From the NCBI RefSeq assembly GCF_026230105.1, contig NC_079485.1, forward strand, positions 27,757,572-27,821,571: a DNA stretch of 64,000 bases, read 5' to 3'. Positions 46,251-56,753 of the stretch are shown one piece after another. The DNA is from Diorhabda sublineata. Its lineage: Eukaryota; Arthropoda; Insecta; Coleoptera; Chrysomelidae. Every line of letters starts with the position of its first letter. The first letter of the stretch is position 1. The position numbers and the translations under genes were made by a program. The notes beneath the pieces are model-generated. The model was not told the origin of the DNA, did not search any database, and saw nothing but the letters and a program-made list of their open reading frames with translations.

Positions 46251-46704
46251 TATTATAGTATTTTTTGTTTTTATTTTATAAGTTATAAGTAAATTTTTCT
46301 ACATTTTAATTTTTTTGGTTCCCTTGGCATTTACAACGATCTAAAATTCTAATATGTCCTAACCATAAATTAAGTTAAGTGAAGAGCACCTTTTTGTTGT
46401 CAAATCGATTAAAAAATTCATTTTTTTCTTTCTTTAGACTGTAAAGATAGTCCTTTTAAAAGTTACGGTTTGTTAACCATTGGGCATAAGCCGCCCCTGA
46501 ACTTCCGATTTATTTCGTCAAACATACTACATGGACGTAATCACCCATTAAAAATTCATAATGTTCGAATATAAGTTTTGATTTCGTAACTGCAAAAGCC
46601 TATCACTCAGAAACGAGGGGTCGATCAAGAAATTTCACAGAAAGTCACAGCATTATTTTCACGTCATTTACTCACTCCCGAATTTTTTGCATCAAGTTCC
46701 AGAA

Positions 46705-47505
46705 CTTGACCTAGATATCAAATAAGAAGACGGTATAGCTGCTGTTTTCAATAAGTCAACAAATATTTGAAGTTTAATAATTTCAATTATTAACAGTCAG
46801 TTCTTTGGTAGAAATCGTTGCGTACTGAAGAAAAATATAGAGAACTGCCATATCTCCAATTACTGTAAGTAAAATAAAAAAATATGTAAAAAAAACCATT
46901 GACTAACTGTCTTTAATGAGGATTTGAAAATAAGTGTACTATTATCTACACAAAAAAATCTAAATATCTTCATTACTCAAATATCAGATGATATTAAAAC
47001 ACTAAATTGAATATTTACAAAGTTAGAATCATCTAGGATTTACTGGAATAAAATCTTGATACAAAACTGCAGATTTTTCAATAACAACATAATAATAGCA
47101 AGCATTCTGATTCAATTTTCATGGTTAAATGTTGAGATAAGTCGACATGATTGTCGAATCCACACTAGATAAGAAGTCTATACTTAACACCCAGAAAAAG
47201 TGAGCGTTTGTATGAAATCAAGTTATATGTCCAATATTATTTGACGTAACTCTCCATGAAATTCAACATTTGGAGTTCTTGCAAAAAGACTTGTTTCCGA
47301 ACCCTGTACATCATAATATCCCAAGTAAAGATATATGATTTCAACAAGGTCCCACACACCTCTCCATTTCATAAAACCTGTTCGTGAGTATCTCGATGCT
47401 GTAATTTCAGACCGATTCCCAAATGTCATGTTTCAAAGTGCGCGTGAGCATAGATGCGCACAAACAATCACGTGCTAATGAAAAATGAAACACACACTTC
47501 ACTTA
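46705..47505. other. intergenic stretch, nothing recognised
   Basis: AT-rich. A 68-residue minus frame at 47429-47223 has mixed composition but no recognisable family. Confidence 0.45.
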
Positions 47506-47509
47506 AGCT

Positions 47510-47610
47510 GGAATTTCTGGAACTGTTGGTGATATTCATACTGTTTACCTTCAGTCTCTGAAAACCATAACTTGGTTATCGAAACGCGTAGATCGTAGAT
47601 GCAGTTTTCG
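47510..47610 (+). repeat. Penelope-type terminal fragment with stem-loop (copy 1)
   Basis: CTGTTGGTGATATTCATACT and CAGTCTCTGAAAACCATAAC then TTGGTTATCGAAACGCG resemble 51507-51640 read from the opposite strand. The core is CTGA(A)-GA or CTGAAAA, then a GATAA/TTATC-type stem, then GAAACGCG. This arrangement recurs in Penelope-like element ends. Confidence 0.5.
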
Positions 47611-48309
47611 ATACAAATTTTTAATCAGTATGTTGAGAAATGGTACAACTAAGGCACTTAGTTGTTTCGAGAAAAACCAACAAGCCACGGATTGCGTGTA
47701 ATTAAATTTACAAAATGCCCTTTTCCGGTATTTCTGGCAATCGAATTTGGTTGGAACAACAGCTTTTTGCATTGTATTAGTTCCCACATCATATAATTTT
47801 CAAAATTTGTTTAAAGCTACAGTAAAAAGTTGACATTTTTTTAATACCAATAGATAAAACTTACATTGAAATGGTTTTATCAAACATATACTGGATTGCC
47901 AGGTTTGACGCTTGCATAATCCCTTCTTATAGCTTGAAACCATTTCGTCGTTTTCGTCGCTTTTCCTCTCGAGAGACTTGCACGAAAACTTTATTTGTTG
48001 TTTTTATACTAGTGTTTGTAAATTCTGGTTCAGTGCACCAACGATACGTCATCTTGTACTCTACAAAATTGAATACTTACAGCCGTGCAAGTATTTTTTC
48101 AAAAAAATTCCAACAACTCTACTTAAACTGTATTTACTTCTAACCTCACTTAAGTTTGTTCCCTTACTTTCTACGTCACACTCAGTTATGTGACAATAAA
48201 TGCGTTTCGGCGCGTCATTTAAGTATTTAAATTTATTTTTTTATGAAGTAATACACAGTTTAAAAAAAATGAAAAATAATTTGTGTTTAAAAACAAGGAC
48301 ACTATTGGC
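47611..48309. other. unassigned stretch
   Basis: Short open frames (for example 47978-48193) have no recognised similarity. Near 47968 CTCTCGAGAGAC echoes the Harbinger subterminal palindrome but has no partner. Confidence 0.4.
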
Positions 48310-48365
48310 TCCGACGATGATTATATAAGTATTCGAAACCTCAAAAAATATATTAAAAAGAGTAT
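48310..48365 (+). repeat. fragment of the CGATGA-TATTCGAAA dispersed repeat
   Basis: CCGACGATGATTATATAAGT followed by ATTCGAAACCTC-AAAAATATATTAAA matches the core of the units at 20410-20826 and 63575-63780. Confidence 0.6.
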
Positions 48366-49567
48366 ATAAAATTTTGTTGTTGTAACAACCCACAAAAAAT
48401 TTGGTGCGTTTTTCTCACTTTGCCAACTCTAAGTTGGATTGTCATATGATAAGTAATAAATTGGTATCAACAATGTTTGCGATTTTGCTCGCACTATAAC
48501 AATTAATTAAAAATTAATTAAAGCAACGCCAGATCAGTACGCAGCTAGAGGTTTCTTTTTATGTGGATATTTGAAAAGCAAAGTTCCATATACCAAACCG
48601 ATAAATGTTGAGAAGTTAGAATCAAAAATAACAAATTAATGTAAATGAATTTCTCCTCAAATCATTACAACTAATATGGATTGCGCTTAAGACATTATGA
48701 AATAAAATAAATAGAAATCTTTTATTTGACAGTTATTTAATGCTTTATACACTTTATAAATATAGCTATCGAGATGATAAATTTAACAAAATCAACGACG
48801 ACGTTATATCAAATCAAACACCCTATATACATTATTATTGTATGTAAAAAATCGCTATTTGAAAACTATTTGATGGATCCAAGCATTTAAAAAAATAGTA
48901 GTTAAACTATTGGATTTATTCCAAATTACAGACTCTCCCAGTATATTCCGTAACCTACATATTTTTTGGGTTCTATCTGAAAAAATCTATTTTAGGTTTC
49001 TACGTAGATTTAGATAAGGTAGATATTCAAAGATTTGGTGCATACACAAAAGTCAAGTTTTTTTCGATAAATGTAGTCATCAATTAGTTTTAAATATATA
49101 TTAAAAAATATCATCGCTTTCATTTCACACTTCTACGTATAAATTTCAAGATAACCCAATGAAAAATGGCGGATGAGATAAGTGAAGCAATAAATTTCAA
49201 ATAAGATCACCACTAACAGATGATATCTAAAATGTTCCGTAGAATTACCCTGTGTATATTACGTATGCTTCTTTAATTGCTAAGAGTAGATTACTTCTGA
49301 GTCCAAGCTAGCCTGTAGATATGAGAAAAAATTGCTAATAAATCATATAAAGAGGAATTGAGTTTCACGTTTTTATCCAAAATGATCTTAAATTCTCATA
49401 TTCATTAGTTTATTTACCAGAGGGGCCGTTCACTTTATAATAACAGTATTCTACTCAATTTATACAGAGTGGAAACTAAAATAAAAAACTGCGTAACTAG
49501 ATTTGATTCAATTGATTGGTGTTGCATTCAATATTACATAAGATATTTGTCAGGTAATTCTTTGCCA
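48366..49567. other. intergenic stretch, nothing recognised
   Basis: AT-rich. A TACAGAGTGG near 49463 resembles a CAGGGTG-type end without partner. Confidence 0.5.
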
Positions 49568-49903
49568 CTAGAAATGTTTTGTGCAAAAATGGGACAGTTC
49601 ATCTGGTATGACAGTATCAGTTAAATTTTCGATCCATTTTGATTTTGTTTCATTTGTATTTTTAGCAATAGGTTGTTGTTTTAATATTAGGTTATCAATT
49701 TTCTTAATATTTCTCTCTTTGCATCTATTAAAAAGTGTTTCTCGACATGTTTCATCAAATTTTTTAAAAATATCAATAGGAATTACTTCATTTATTTTAA
49801 TTATTATGTTTTTTAATTCATTTTTTAATTTTCTTATTAGAATAGTTGATTCGGTAAATGATTTGGAATATAAAATTAGATAAAACGTGATTTTGATATT
49901 CAT
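49568..49903 (-). pseudogene. Penelope-like element N-terminal region
   Basis: A 111-residue frame contains LIRKLKNELKNIIIKINEVI, IFKKFDETCRETLFNRCKER and NIKKIDNLILKQ, ending WIENLTDTVIPDELSHFCTK. Some arthropod Penelope-like proteins carry, before the RT, a Lys-rich helix, an R/KNI-x-KI-x-NL phrase and a W-x-NL(T/S) phrase followed by P-x-L. The match is motif-level only. The frame is open throughout but stops before any RT motif. Confidence 0.5.
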
Positions 49904-49977
49904 GTTGCAGGCGACTATTTTTAAATTTTATATGAGATAATTTTAAATTTAGATAAAAAAATATGAAATGTTAAAAA

Positions 49978-50133
49978 AACAAATTCAATTATAAAGATTC
50001 AAAAACTCTTGGAACGGAATCTAATACACGAAAAAGAGAATTTTTAGAAATGGTTCACATCTATAAAAACGAAAAAGCTATAAATGATAAAAAAGATCTA
50101 AATAATTTAAGTAAAATTCATAGCTCTATTTAG
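49978..50133 (+). pseudogene. Penelope-like element GIY-YIG domain C-terminus
   Basis: A 51-residue open frame ending at TAG reads NKFNYKDSKTLGTESNTRKR, EFLEMVHIYKNEKAINDKKD and LNNLSKIHSSI. It matches the end of a Penelope-like group in which the nuclease finishes with F-(D/N)-W-x3-I-LD-E-x4-KR-x2-SEM-HI, then a D-x-L-x-(N/D)-IY tail. It lies back to back with the oppositely oriented N-terminal fragment 75 bases away, the kind of inverted partial copy that Penelope-like insertions leave. Confidence 0.65.
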
Positions 50134-50392
50134 TAAATTCTAATAAAACTACAAATAATTTGATTGATTAAGTACTACTATATATTTGAGATGTAAGGAC
50201 TAAGGAAAAATTGATTTTTCTATTTTGTTGTGTGCGGAAACGTTATCTTCACATAGTTTTTTAGGTTGAAAAATGTATATAAATTATACTCTACGAATGT
50301 CTGATGAAAAAGGAAGTTGCAAGTAGAGGCGAGAGGGGGGTGGTGTTCAAAAGTTGTCTGGAAAATGATTATTTGACTATTTTTTTAACACG

Positions 50393-50448
50393 GGTTAGGT
50401 TAGGTTAGGTTACATAAGGTTGGGTTAGGTTAGGTTAGGTTAGGTGAG
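50393..50448 (+). repeat. interstitial (TTAGG)n telomere-type repeat
   Basis: GGTTAGGTTAGGTTAGGTTA, then ACATAAGGTTG (a decayed unit), then four further GGTTA units and GGTGAGG. About nine to ten copies of TTAGG, the canonical insect telomere repeat, lie far from any chromosome end in this window, with transposon remnants on both sides. Confidence 0.9.
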
Positions 50449-50628
50449 GATATAATATTTTGTGCAAATCCTTCGCACGTTGATGTCATTTTTATTAGAA
50501 ATAGTAGTAATAAGGATTCGCCTAATACACATATTCCTTCAGAATTTTAAGATCAATTAGCATAATTGCATAATTAAACCGCATAATTACCTAAAAGTCT
50601 TCTTCACACTATTGTTAGGTGTACGGTA

Positions 50629-51699
50629 CAGGGTATTTCTTAATTCAAGCGACAAAATTCAGGAGGTGATAGCTCGTATGAAATAAAGATGGGTCCATCC
50701 TATAACAAAATTTCCTCAGACTACTCTTTTCCGAGATATCACTTTTAAAAGGTGGTGACTAAAATTGAATATTGTTTTTTTTTAAATTTCACTAAACCTA
50801 TAAACTTGAAATGCTGTAATTTTCGTGTATTCGTAAAAGACTAACCAGGGGTATCTTTTCAATATTTCTGTCACATTATACGGGGGTGAAATAACCCTTA
50901 CTTCATTTCATATCAAAACTTTTTTGAAGATGAAGTTTTATGGAACAAAATTAAAAATTAAAATACTTGTTCTATTAAAAAATATTTTTGATTCTTAATT
51001 TTTTTTCCAAACCAATAGCTGCAGAGACAAAAAAATAAGCAGCATAATTTATAATAAATTATTTGGAAAACAGTACAGATATAAAATGTAATACGATCCA
51101 TAATAAATTCTGGAAACAACCACCTCTACCTTGTTTTTAATTACCAAGTTTTAGAATAGAAGGGCTGTTGTCACTTCGACAAATCATTCACTTAATGTTT
51201 AATCAAATTCCATTCAATTTATTTAAAAAATTATAAATTATAGTATTTATTTTTGTTTCTATGCAGCTATTGGTTTTTAGAAAAAAATTTAAGAATAAAG
51301 ACTGTTTTTAAATAAAATAAGGATTTTGATTTATAATTTTCTTTTATAAAACTTTTGATATGAAATAAAGTCTTGTTAATTTCACCCCCGTACGATATAA
51401 CAAAAATATTGAAAAAATATCCGCGACTTTACTTCAAGTTATTTTATTCACCACATTTTAAGGGTAATATCTCGGAAAGAGGTGGTCTGACGGAATTTTG
51501 TTCTTGGAACCGTTGGAGATATTTATACCGTATACACTGTTTTCACTAACACTCACACTTACACCAACTGACGCGCGTTTCGATAACTAATTTATCGTCT
51601 TCAGAGACTTAAGGTGGTGATGGTAAAAACTGTATTCAATAGGAAACACCCATCTTCATAGGAGAATGAATTTTGTCGTATGAATTTAGAAATACCTTG
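50629..51699. mobile_element. CAGGGTG-type MITE carrying a Penelope-type insertion
   Basis: The left end TA-CAGGGTATTTCTTAATTCAA and the subterminal CGACAAAATTCAGGAGGTGA match the complete MITE at 59757-60259. The right part AAGGGTAATATCTCGGAAAG, TCTGACGGAATTTTGTT is interrupted at about 51507, resuming at about 51641 with ACACCCATCTTCATA, ATTTTGTCGTATGAATTT and ending ATACCTTG-TA. The interrupting 130 bases are Penelope-type terminal sequence. The central region contains a second inverted pair (ACCCTTACTTCATTTCATAT near 50894 and its inverse near 51355). No protein is encoded. Confidence 0.75.
51507..51640 (-). mobile_element. Penelope-type terminal fragment inserted in the MITE (copy 2)
   Basis: Read on the minus strand it contains GTCTCTGAAGACGATAAATT then AGTTATCGAAACGCGCGTCA, with a perfect GATAA/TTATC stem between CTGAAGA and GAAAC. 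It lies exactly inside the right arm of the surrounding MITE, whose sequence is continuous when this segment is skipped. Confidence 0.6.
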
Positions 51700-51701
51700 T
51701 A

Positions 51702-52645
51702 TATAATATGGAATCTCACTTTTTCCCGTGTTCGTTATAATTCTCCAACAAATGCCTGGAAAACAATAATGATCGATTTTATCTTTTAACTAAAGACATG
51801 AAGATATTATATAATTTCTTTCTTGGTACATTAATTGTGTTCATTTTGACTTATAGACAGTACAACTGTCTTCGATAGAACTACACTCTGCTTAGCTTTG
51901 ATTTATTATATATCTCTTCATATTGACATTCAGTATCTCAAATATGCCACTAAATATTTCAAATGTATCTGAGAAGCGCACAAGCTTATATGCATTAGAC
52001 AGGTCCGTGGTACGTTAAATTTAACTATTTGTATTATTGCATAACAAAAATCATGAGACCCAATATTACTATAAAAGTTGAAATATTTTTTTCATTACAT
52101 ATTATATTTTGCTAGTGGATCTTTTAGCAATAGATGAAAAGCTAGCTAAAGCGGAGACAGACAAGCCCTTCAAGGTACCCGAATCCTTCTGTGGTATCAG
52201 CTAAAGAACAATGGAAAAACCACTGGAAAAGAAGGTAGATAGGAGCGAACCAATTATTGGGACAACCTACAAGGGCTGAGACAGGTAAATACTCTTCTGG
52301 GAAACTATACAAGGTGTCACACGACGAGTTAAAACTATCTGTATATGGCAAAATACTTATAGTAAAATCAAGAAAATTTCTACGTTTCCGGATACGATAT
52401 TTTTAACTAAAATATTTTCAAAGATGACCAACTTCCGCTTCTACCGGAAGTCGACTGTAACTTTGTTATTTTAAATAAAACACCTCATATATTAATACAT
52501 TTTTGAAATCTATTTAACATTTTAGTATACTTATAAATTATTTCTTTACGACAATACCCTTGAAGATATGAAAATGATTTCTATTCGGTTGCTTTTAACA
52601 AAGTCAAACTTATTTGAATCTATGTATGTAGAAAAATATTTCATT
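51702..52645. other. intergenic stretch, nothing recognised
   Basis: A minus frame at 52351-52142 is slightly GC-richer than background but unmatched. CTACCGGAAGTCGACTGTAA near 52442 is reminiscent of TIR-element interiors. Confidence 0.45.
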
Positions 52646-52719
52646 TTATACAGGGTGTGTATAAAAAGTGTTCAAACTTTAACTTCATAAATATCGAATT
52701 TCTTTATTTTTTTGAATAG

Positions 52720-53330
52720 AACCATTCGGTTTTTTCTATTTTATAGAAGATTTCTGGCAATTGAAGTCATCCCACATTCTAGATTTGTTCAGAAGAGTGG
52801 AATTGATGGATCAGCTGCACACTGGGTTTTCCAGTATCGCAGCAAATCCATACATATATACGTAGTAAATTCAGATACATTTCGAATGTGTAATTATGTT
52901 GATGTAGTTTGAAACTTTTCATTAGTGTTCTCACCACTAACAACTTTATATCAGCATCGATCCACATAAATTTAATTTTGGCGATATATGATCAGATAAT
53001 GGAATTTTAATTTATATGTGTTCGATAAAATAAAGATTTTCTCACAGAACTAGACAGTTTGGAAGTTTTTGTAAGAAATTATAATGCGGTACACAGTACA
53101 TTATGTAGATTATATATAAAGTTACAATCCGAACTCTAAGAGCTATAGTACCTCCCAACATAGATACTATTGCCGCTGGAACGTCTACAGCTTCTCCTGC
53201 AATTTAAAGTTCTACTAGAAGAAGATCTCTGGCAGTTAGAGCCATTCCAAATCCTGAACTTTCCAAGAGGACTGAAACTAAGAGATCAGCTGTAACACTA
53301 TGTATTCTCAGAACAGCAAAAAAAGAGGAC
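52720..53330 (+). repeat. two diverged copies of a short coding-like sequence
   Basis: AGAAGATTTCTGGCAATTGA near 52745 and AGAAGATCTCTGGCAGTTAG near 53218 start two copies of about 110 bases, both continuing with a CATTCTAGA/CATTCCAAATCC, GATCAGCTG and TTCTCAGAACAGC or TTTTCCAGTATCGC. The second translates RRSLAVRAIPNPELSKRTET then KRSA. Their parent element is not recognised. Confidence 0.4.
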
Positions 53331-54500
53331 ACGTCATTTGGGTCACAGTATATAATCATATGTACACATAAAACTGTTAAAATATAGAAAAATAAAGTTT
53401 ACTATAAAACTGTTTTTGTTTCTGTAAGAGACAATCCCTTATGATAAATGTGATATAATTTATGAAGATGAGTTTTTCTACAACAAAGTCATAGATAATT
53501 ATTAATTCATGAAGCTTTAATTTTTCTATGTTTAAGAGGTTTCAAATTTTTGGATAGATGGCGGTAGCTACGCCGTTTGCGTTAATGCTTGGGACAATAT
53601 CACTTCAGTCTCTTATTTTCAAAAATTAAAACTGAAATATTAATCATAACACATCATTCTTGAATCCTCAACTCAAAGCATATTAGCTTGTTGGGGAAAG
53701 ATAGTTTGTTTTCGAGGATTTTCTTTTCTCCACACCTTATTATCTGGTATATAATTTTATTATGTGCTGCATGAGATAACAGTGCCACGTAAGTAGTCTT
53801 ATTGTTAACACATGAGCCATTTAGTTTTATTTGGTACTTCTAGATCAGCTTTGAATTAATGACCTAAGAGCTCAATGCTTTGATACCGGTCTGATCATCA
53901 GAATGGATCGCAATGTAGTATTTTTTGTTTTTACTTCCTCAGTTCATTTCGATAAGTTTCAATAGTACATTCGCAGAATCCTAGTTGTCGTAGCTTTTGA
54001 TACAATTACTCCAGTTCTTGTTATTGTAATCGTTTTTCATCCCCATTTTAAAAACCGTAGTAGAAGCCCTTTCGATGTTTATTTTTTTGCTTATTACGTA
54101 ACTAGTAAGATTAACTGATGTGTCACTCTATATAGATTAAAAAAATTTCACGTTAATAACATATCTGCTTATCCCGCAATTAGCTAAAATTTTACAAATT
54201 AAATAATAAGAATTCTTTTCATTTCTTTAATTAACCTTTTTTTTTTCTCTTCATGAACACAGCTCTAGACAATAAGAAATTTTGTATTGGTTCCCGCTTC
54301 TAAGTCTCCTTGTTTTAATGCATGGATTTCAGTTTTAATTTACTATACGAACTCTACAATCCGCTATACACTATTTTGTCCTTGTAAATTCCTTTCATTT
54401 GATACACATGTTCTCATATTGAGTAGGTTGTATGTACGATCTGGAATTTTGCGGCTGCGTTAATATTGAACTCAGTTTTTTCCGATAGTTCACTACATTA
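53331..54500. other. intergenic stretch, nothing recognised
   Basis: AT-rich DNA preceding the CAGGGTG element. Confidence 0.5.
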
Positions 54501-54502
54501 TA

Positions 54503-55646
54503 CAGGGTGTTTCTATATCCGACTGACAACGCTCTACCACTGTATTTGACATGATTTTCTAAAATATGGGAAGTAATTTTCAACTCTAGAAATAGTCACG
54601 TTTGGGATGAAGAAAATCCGCACTTGGTTCGTGAAAGGGGATTTCAGCATAAATATTCGGTTAATGTGTGGATGGGTATCGTTGGATATTGCTTAATCGG
54701 GCCTTACATTTTACCAAATAAATTAAATGGAGCAATTTATACGCTTTTTCTGGAAGAAATGTTACATGAATTGTTGGAGAATGTATCGTTAAATATAAGA
54801 CAACACATATGGTTTTTCTCACGATGGGGCATTTGTTCCTTTTGCTGCAGCGGCAAGAAACTACTTAAACGGACGTTTTGAAGGAAAATGGATTGGTCAG
54901 GGTGGACCCAATTGTTGGCCTCCAAGATCACCTGACTTGAATCCTATCGATTTTTTTGTATGGGTCTATATGAAGTCCTTAGTGTACGAAACAATCATCG
55001 ATTCTGAACAAGTTTCAAGCTGCGGCAAAATCATTCAATCCCATCCAGATTTATTCTCAAAGACACGTTTTTCAATGGTAAAACGGCATAATAGGTATAT
55101 TGAAGTAAGCGGCAAACATTTTGAAAAACTTCTGTAACTTTGTTGATTTTGTTATTGTTGCAATACAGTGTTGTTAAATTTAATTTGTGCTGTTCTTATT
55201 TTTATTTTCATTGCCAATTTTGTTATTATTGCAGGAGAATTTTGTTTAGAGGCAAATTTCTACAAAACCGTTCATTTTATCTCCATAAAATGTTAGTTTT
55301 CCAATTAAAAATAATCAGGCAATTTAAAACAAAATTAAAAAAAGAATTTGCTCCAGTGACGTAAGAAATAGGGAGATAAAAGTGGCGACTAACCCTGACA
55401 TCGCGCCACTGGTTAAAGTTTTCCAAAATTTGTTTATATCAAAATATTACTTTATTAAGGAGCATATTGTTCACCAAATTTGAAAAAAAATTTAAAGGCG
55501 TTCTTGATTTATGGCAAATTTTTGATTTTGATTCAAAATTTTTAACACCCTATATCTCAGTAGCTAGGCCTCGTAAAGGTTCGTATTCCCATATTAAAAT
55601 GAATCATTTATTGAGAGCGTTGTCGGTCAAATATAGGAACACCCTG
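54503..55646 (+). mobile_element. CAGGGTG-type mariner/Tc1-like element with C-terminal transposase
   Basis: The ends are CAGGGTGTTTCTATATCCGA then CTGACAACGCTCT at the left and the inverse (AGAGCGTTGTCGGTCAAATA then TAGGAACACCCTG) at the right, each flanked by TA, the target expected for this superfamily. The coding part begins inside the catalytic domain near 54600: SHVWDEENPHLVRERGFQHK, YSVNVWMGIVGYCLIGPYIL. After one frameshift near 54815 it continues HDGAFVPFAAAARNYLNGRF, WIGQGGPNCWPPRSPDLNPI and DFFVW, ending with GKHFEKLL and a TAA at 55137. Both later catalytic Asp (HDGA and SPDLN) are present; the DNA-binding N-terminus is deleted. It is therefore non-autonomous but probably young enough to have kept clear ends. 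Confidence 0.88.
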
Positions 55647-55648
55647 TA

Positions 55649-56564
55649 TAAGTTGAGTTTATTCAGTTAATATCCATATTCATTTTAATAAAACTACGAA
55701 ATCTGCGATTTTCTAGCAGAAGATTTTTTTTCCTTGCGTCGTATATTGTACTTCCATTTAATACATTTCTTGTCTGGTGGTGAAATAAAATACGAAATTC
55801 ATCATTTTGTGGTAACGAACATCTTGAATTTACAATGAAACTAAATATATGAAATTGTATTGTATTCGAAATTGGAGAAATTGAATAAATTTCGGATTAA
55901 TCTGATAATACCAGAGGCGCAAAATCGTTCGATTAATAGAATATAAAAAAACAGAATAAAACTGTTTAATTATAATGCACTTATTCCCATAACTTATGAG
56001 TAATAAAAATTCTTAATAACAGTAATATTTATGAATTTTTGAAATCTTTGTAGATTAAGTACTAGGTTTTATTGTAAAAGAAATAAATGAAATCATATCT
56101 ATCGAGCTGCAGTTTTTCAATGGAAATATCTGAAGAACAAGGAACTGTTTACAATTTTACATAATCAACTTGTCAATCTCCTAAGTAGGTACGTTAATTT
56201 TAGACCTTCATTCATCGTGTGGTCCTGCACAAAATATGATGACGCATTTTTTAGAATTTCACAGATTACAACAAAGATCAGATAAAGACTAATCAATGAA
56301 ATAACAGTAATCTTTTCAGCACAACTATCAATTTCCTTGTACATGGTGTCTATTTGATATTTTACTCAATCATTTTTTGCAATCAATGAAGTTTTTAGAT
56401 CTATAAACAAGTGAAATTACGCGATAAAATTATGTTAGTTTAGTTTCTGAGAAAAATTGTCTTAAGGAATGAAGCAACAATGGTAATCAAATTTGAAAGC
56501 TTGTTATTTACCATAGTTAAGTAGTTCAAATATTATTACAAATCGTCCACCTGAAAATTGATAA

Positions 56565-56565
<1 letters not shown>
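55649..56565. other. intergenic stretch, nothing recognised
   Basis: AT-rich DNA between the CAGGGTG element and a (TA)n array. Confidence 0.5.

Positions 56566-56629
<64 letters not shown>
56566..56629. repeat. (TA)n microsatellite
   Basis: Perfect TA dinucleotides over 64 bases. Confidence 0.95.
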
Positions 56630-56631
<2 letters not shown>

Positions 56632-56753
56632 CGTAGTTTACATATAACAAATTTTCAGAAATTGCAACTCTGATGTGAATATGTCAAATCTGACATTGCC
56701 ATCATAAACTTTAACATTTTTAATGATGAACGTACTCAGAACGTATTATCATA

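Larger units (their letters stand above)
44013..46704. mobile_element. outer TIR element (mariner/Tc1-like, CAGGGTG ends) of a nested stack
   Basis: CAGGGTGTTCTGAGACTTGA at 44013, continuing GCAAAAAATTCGGGAGTGAG, is inverted at 46664-46704 (CACTCCCGAATTTTTTGCAT then CAAGTTCCAGAAC). The last eight bases of the right end have decayed. Transposase fragments of the same superfamily lie just inside each end: minus strand 44263-44060 (RRDRWFMNDGAPPHFL, SFSWGYLKS) and plus strand about 46085-46250 (YATSVNTRNEIIDRINFHCD, then HFEHVL at the C-terminus). They point outward in opposite directions, so the unit may be two copies joined or a rearranged one. A Tigger element and, inside it, a Harbinger element occupy the middle. 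Confidence 0.65.

Noticed and set aside
49581..49883. 100-residue plus frame
   Set aside because: Antisense of the better supported Penelope-like minus frame.
52142..52351. 69-residue minus frame with mixed composition
   Set aside because: Looks slightly more protein-like than background but no family or neighbouring exon could be matched, so it is not called.
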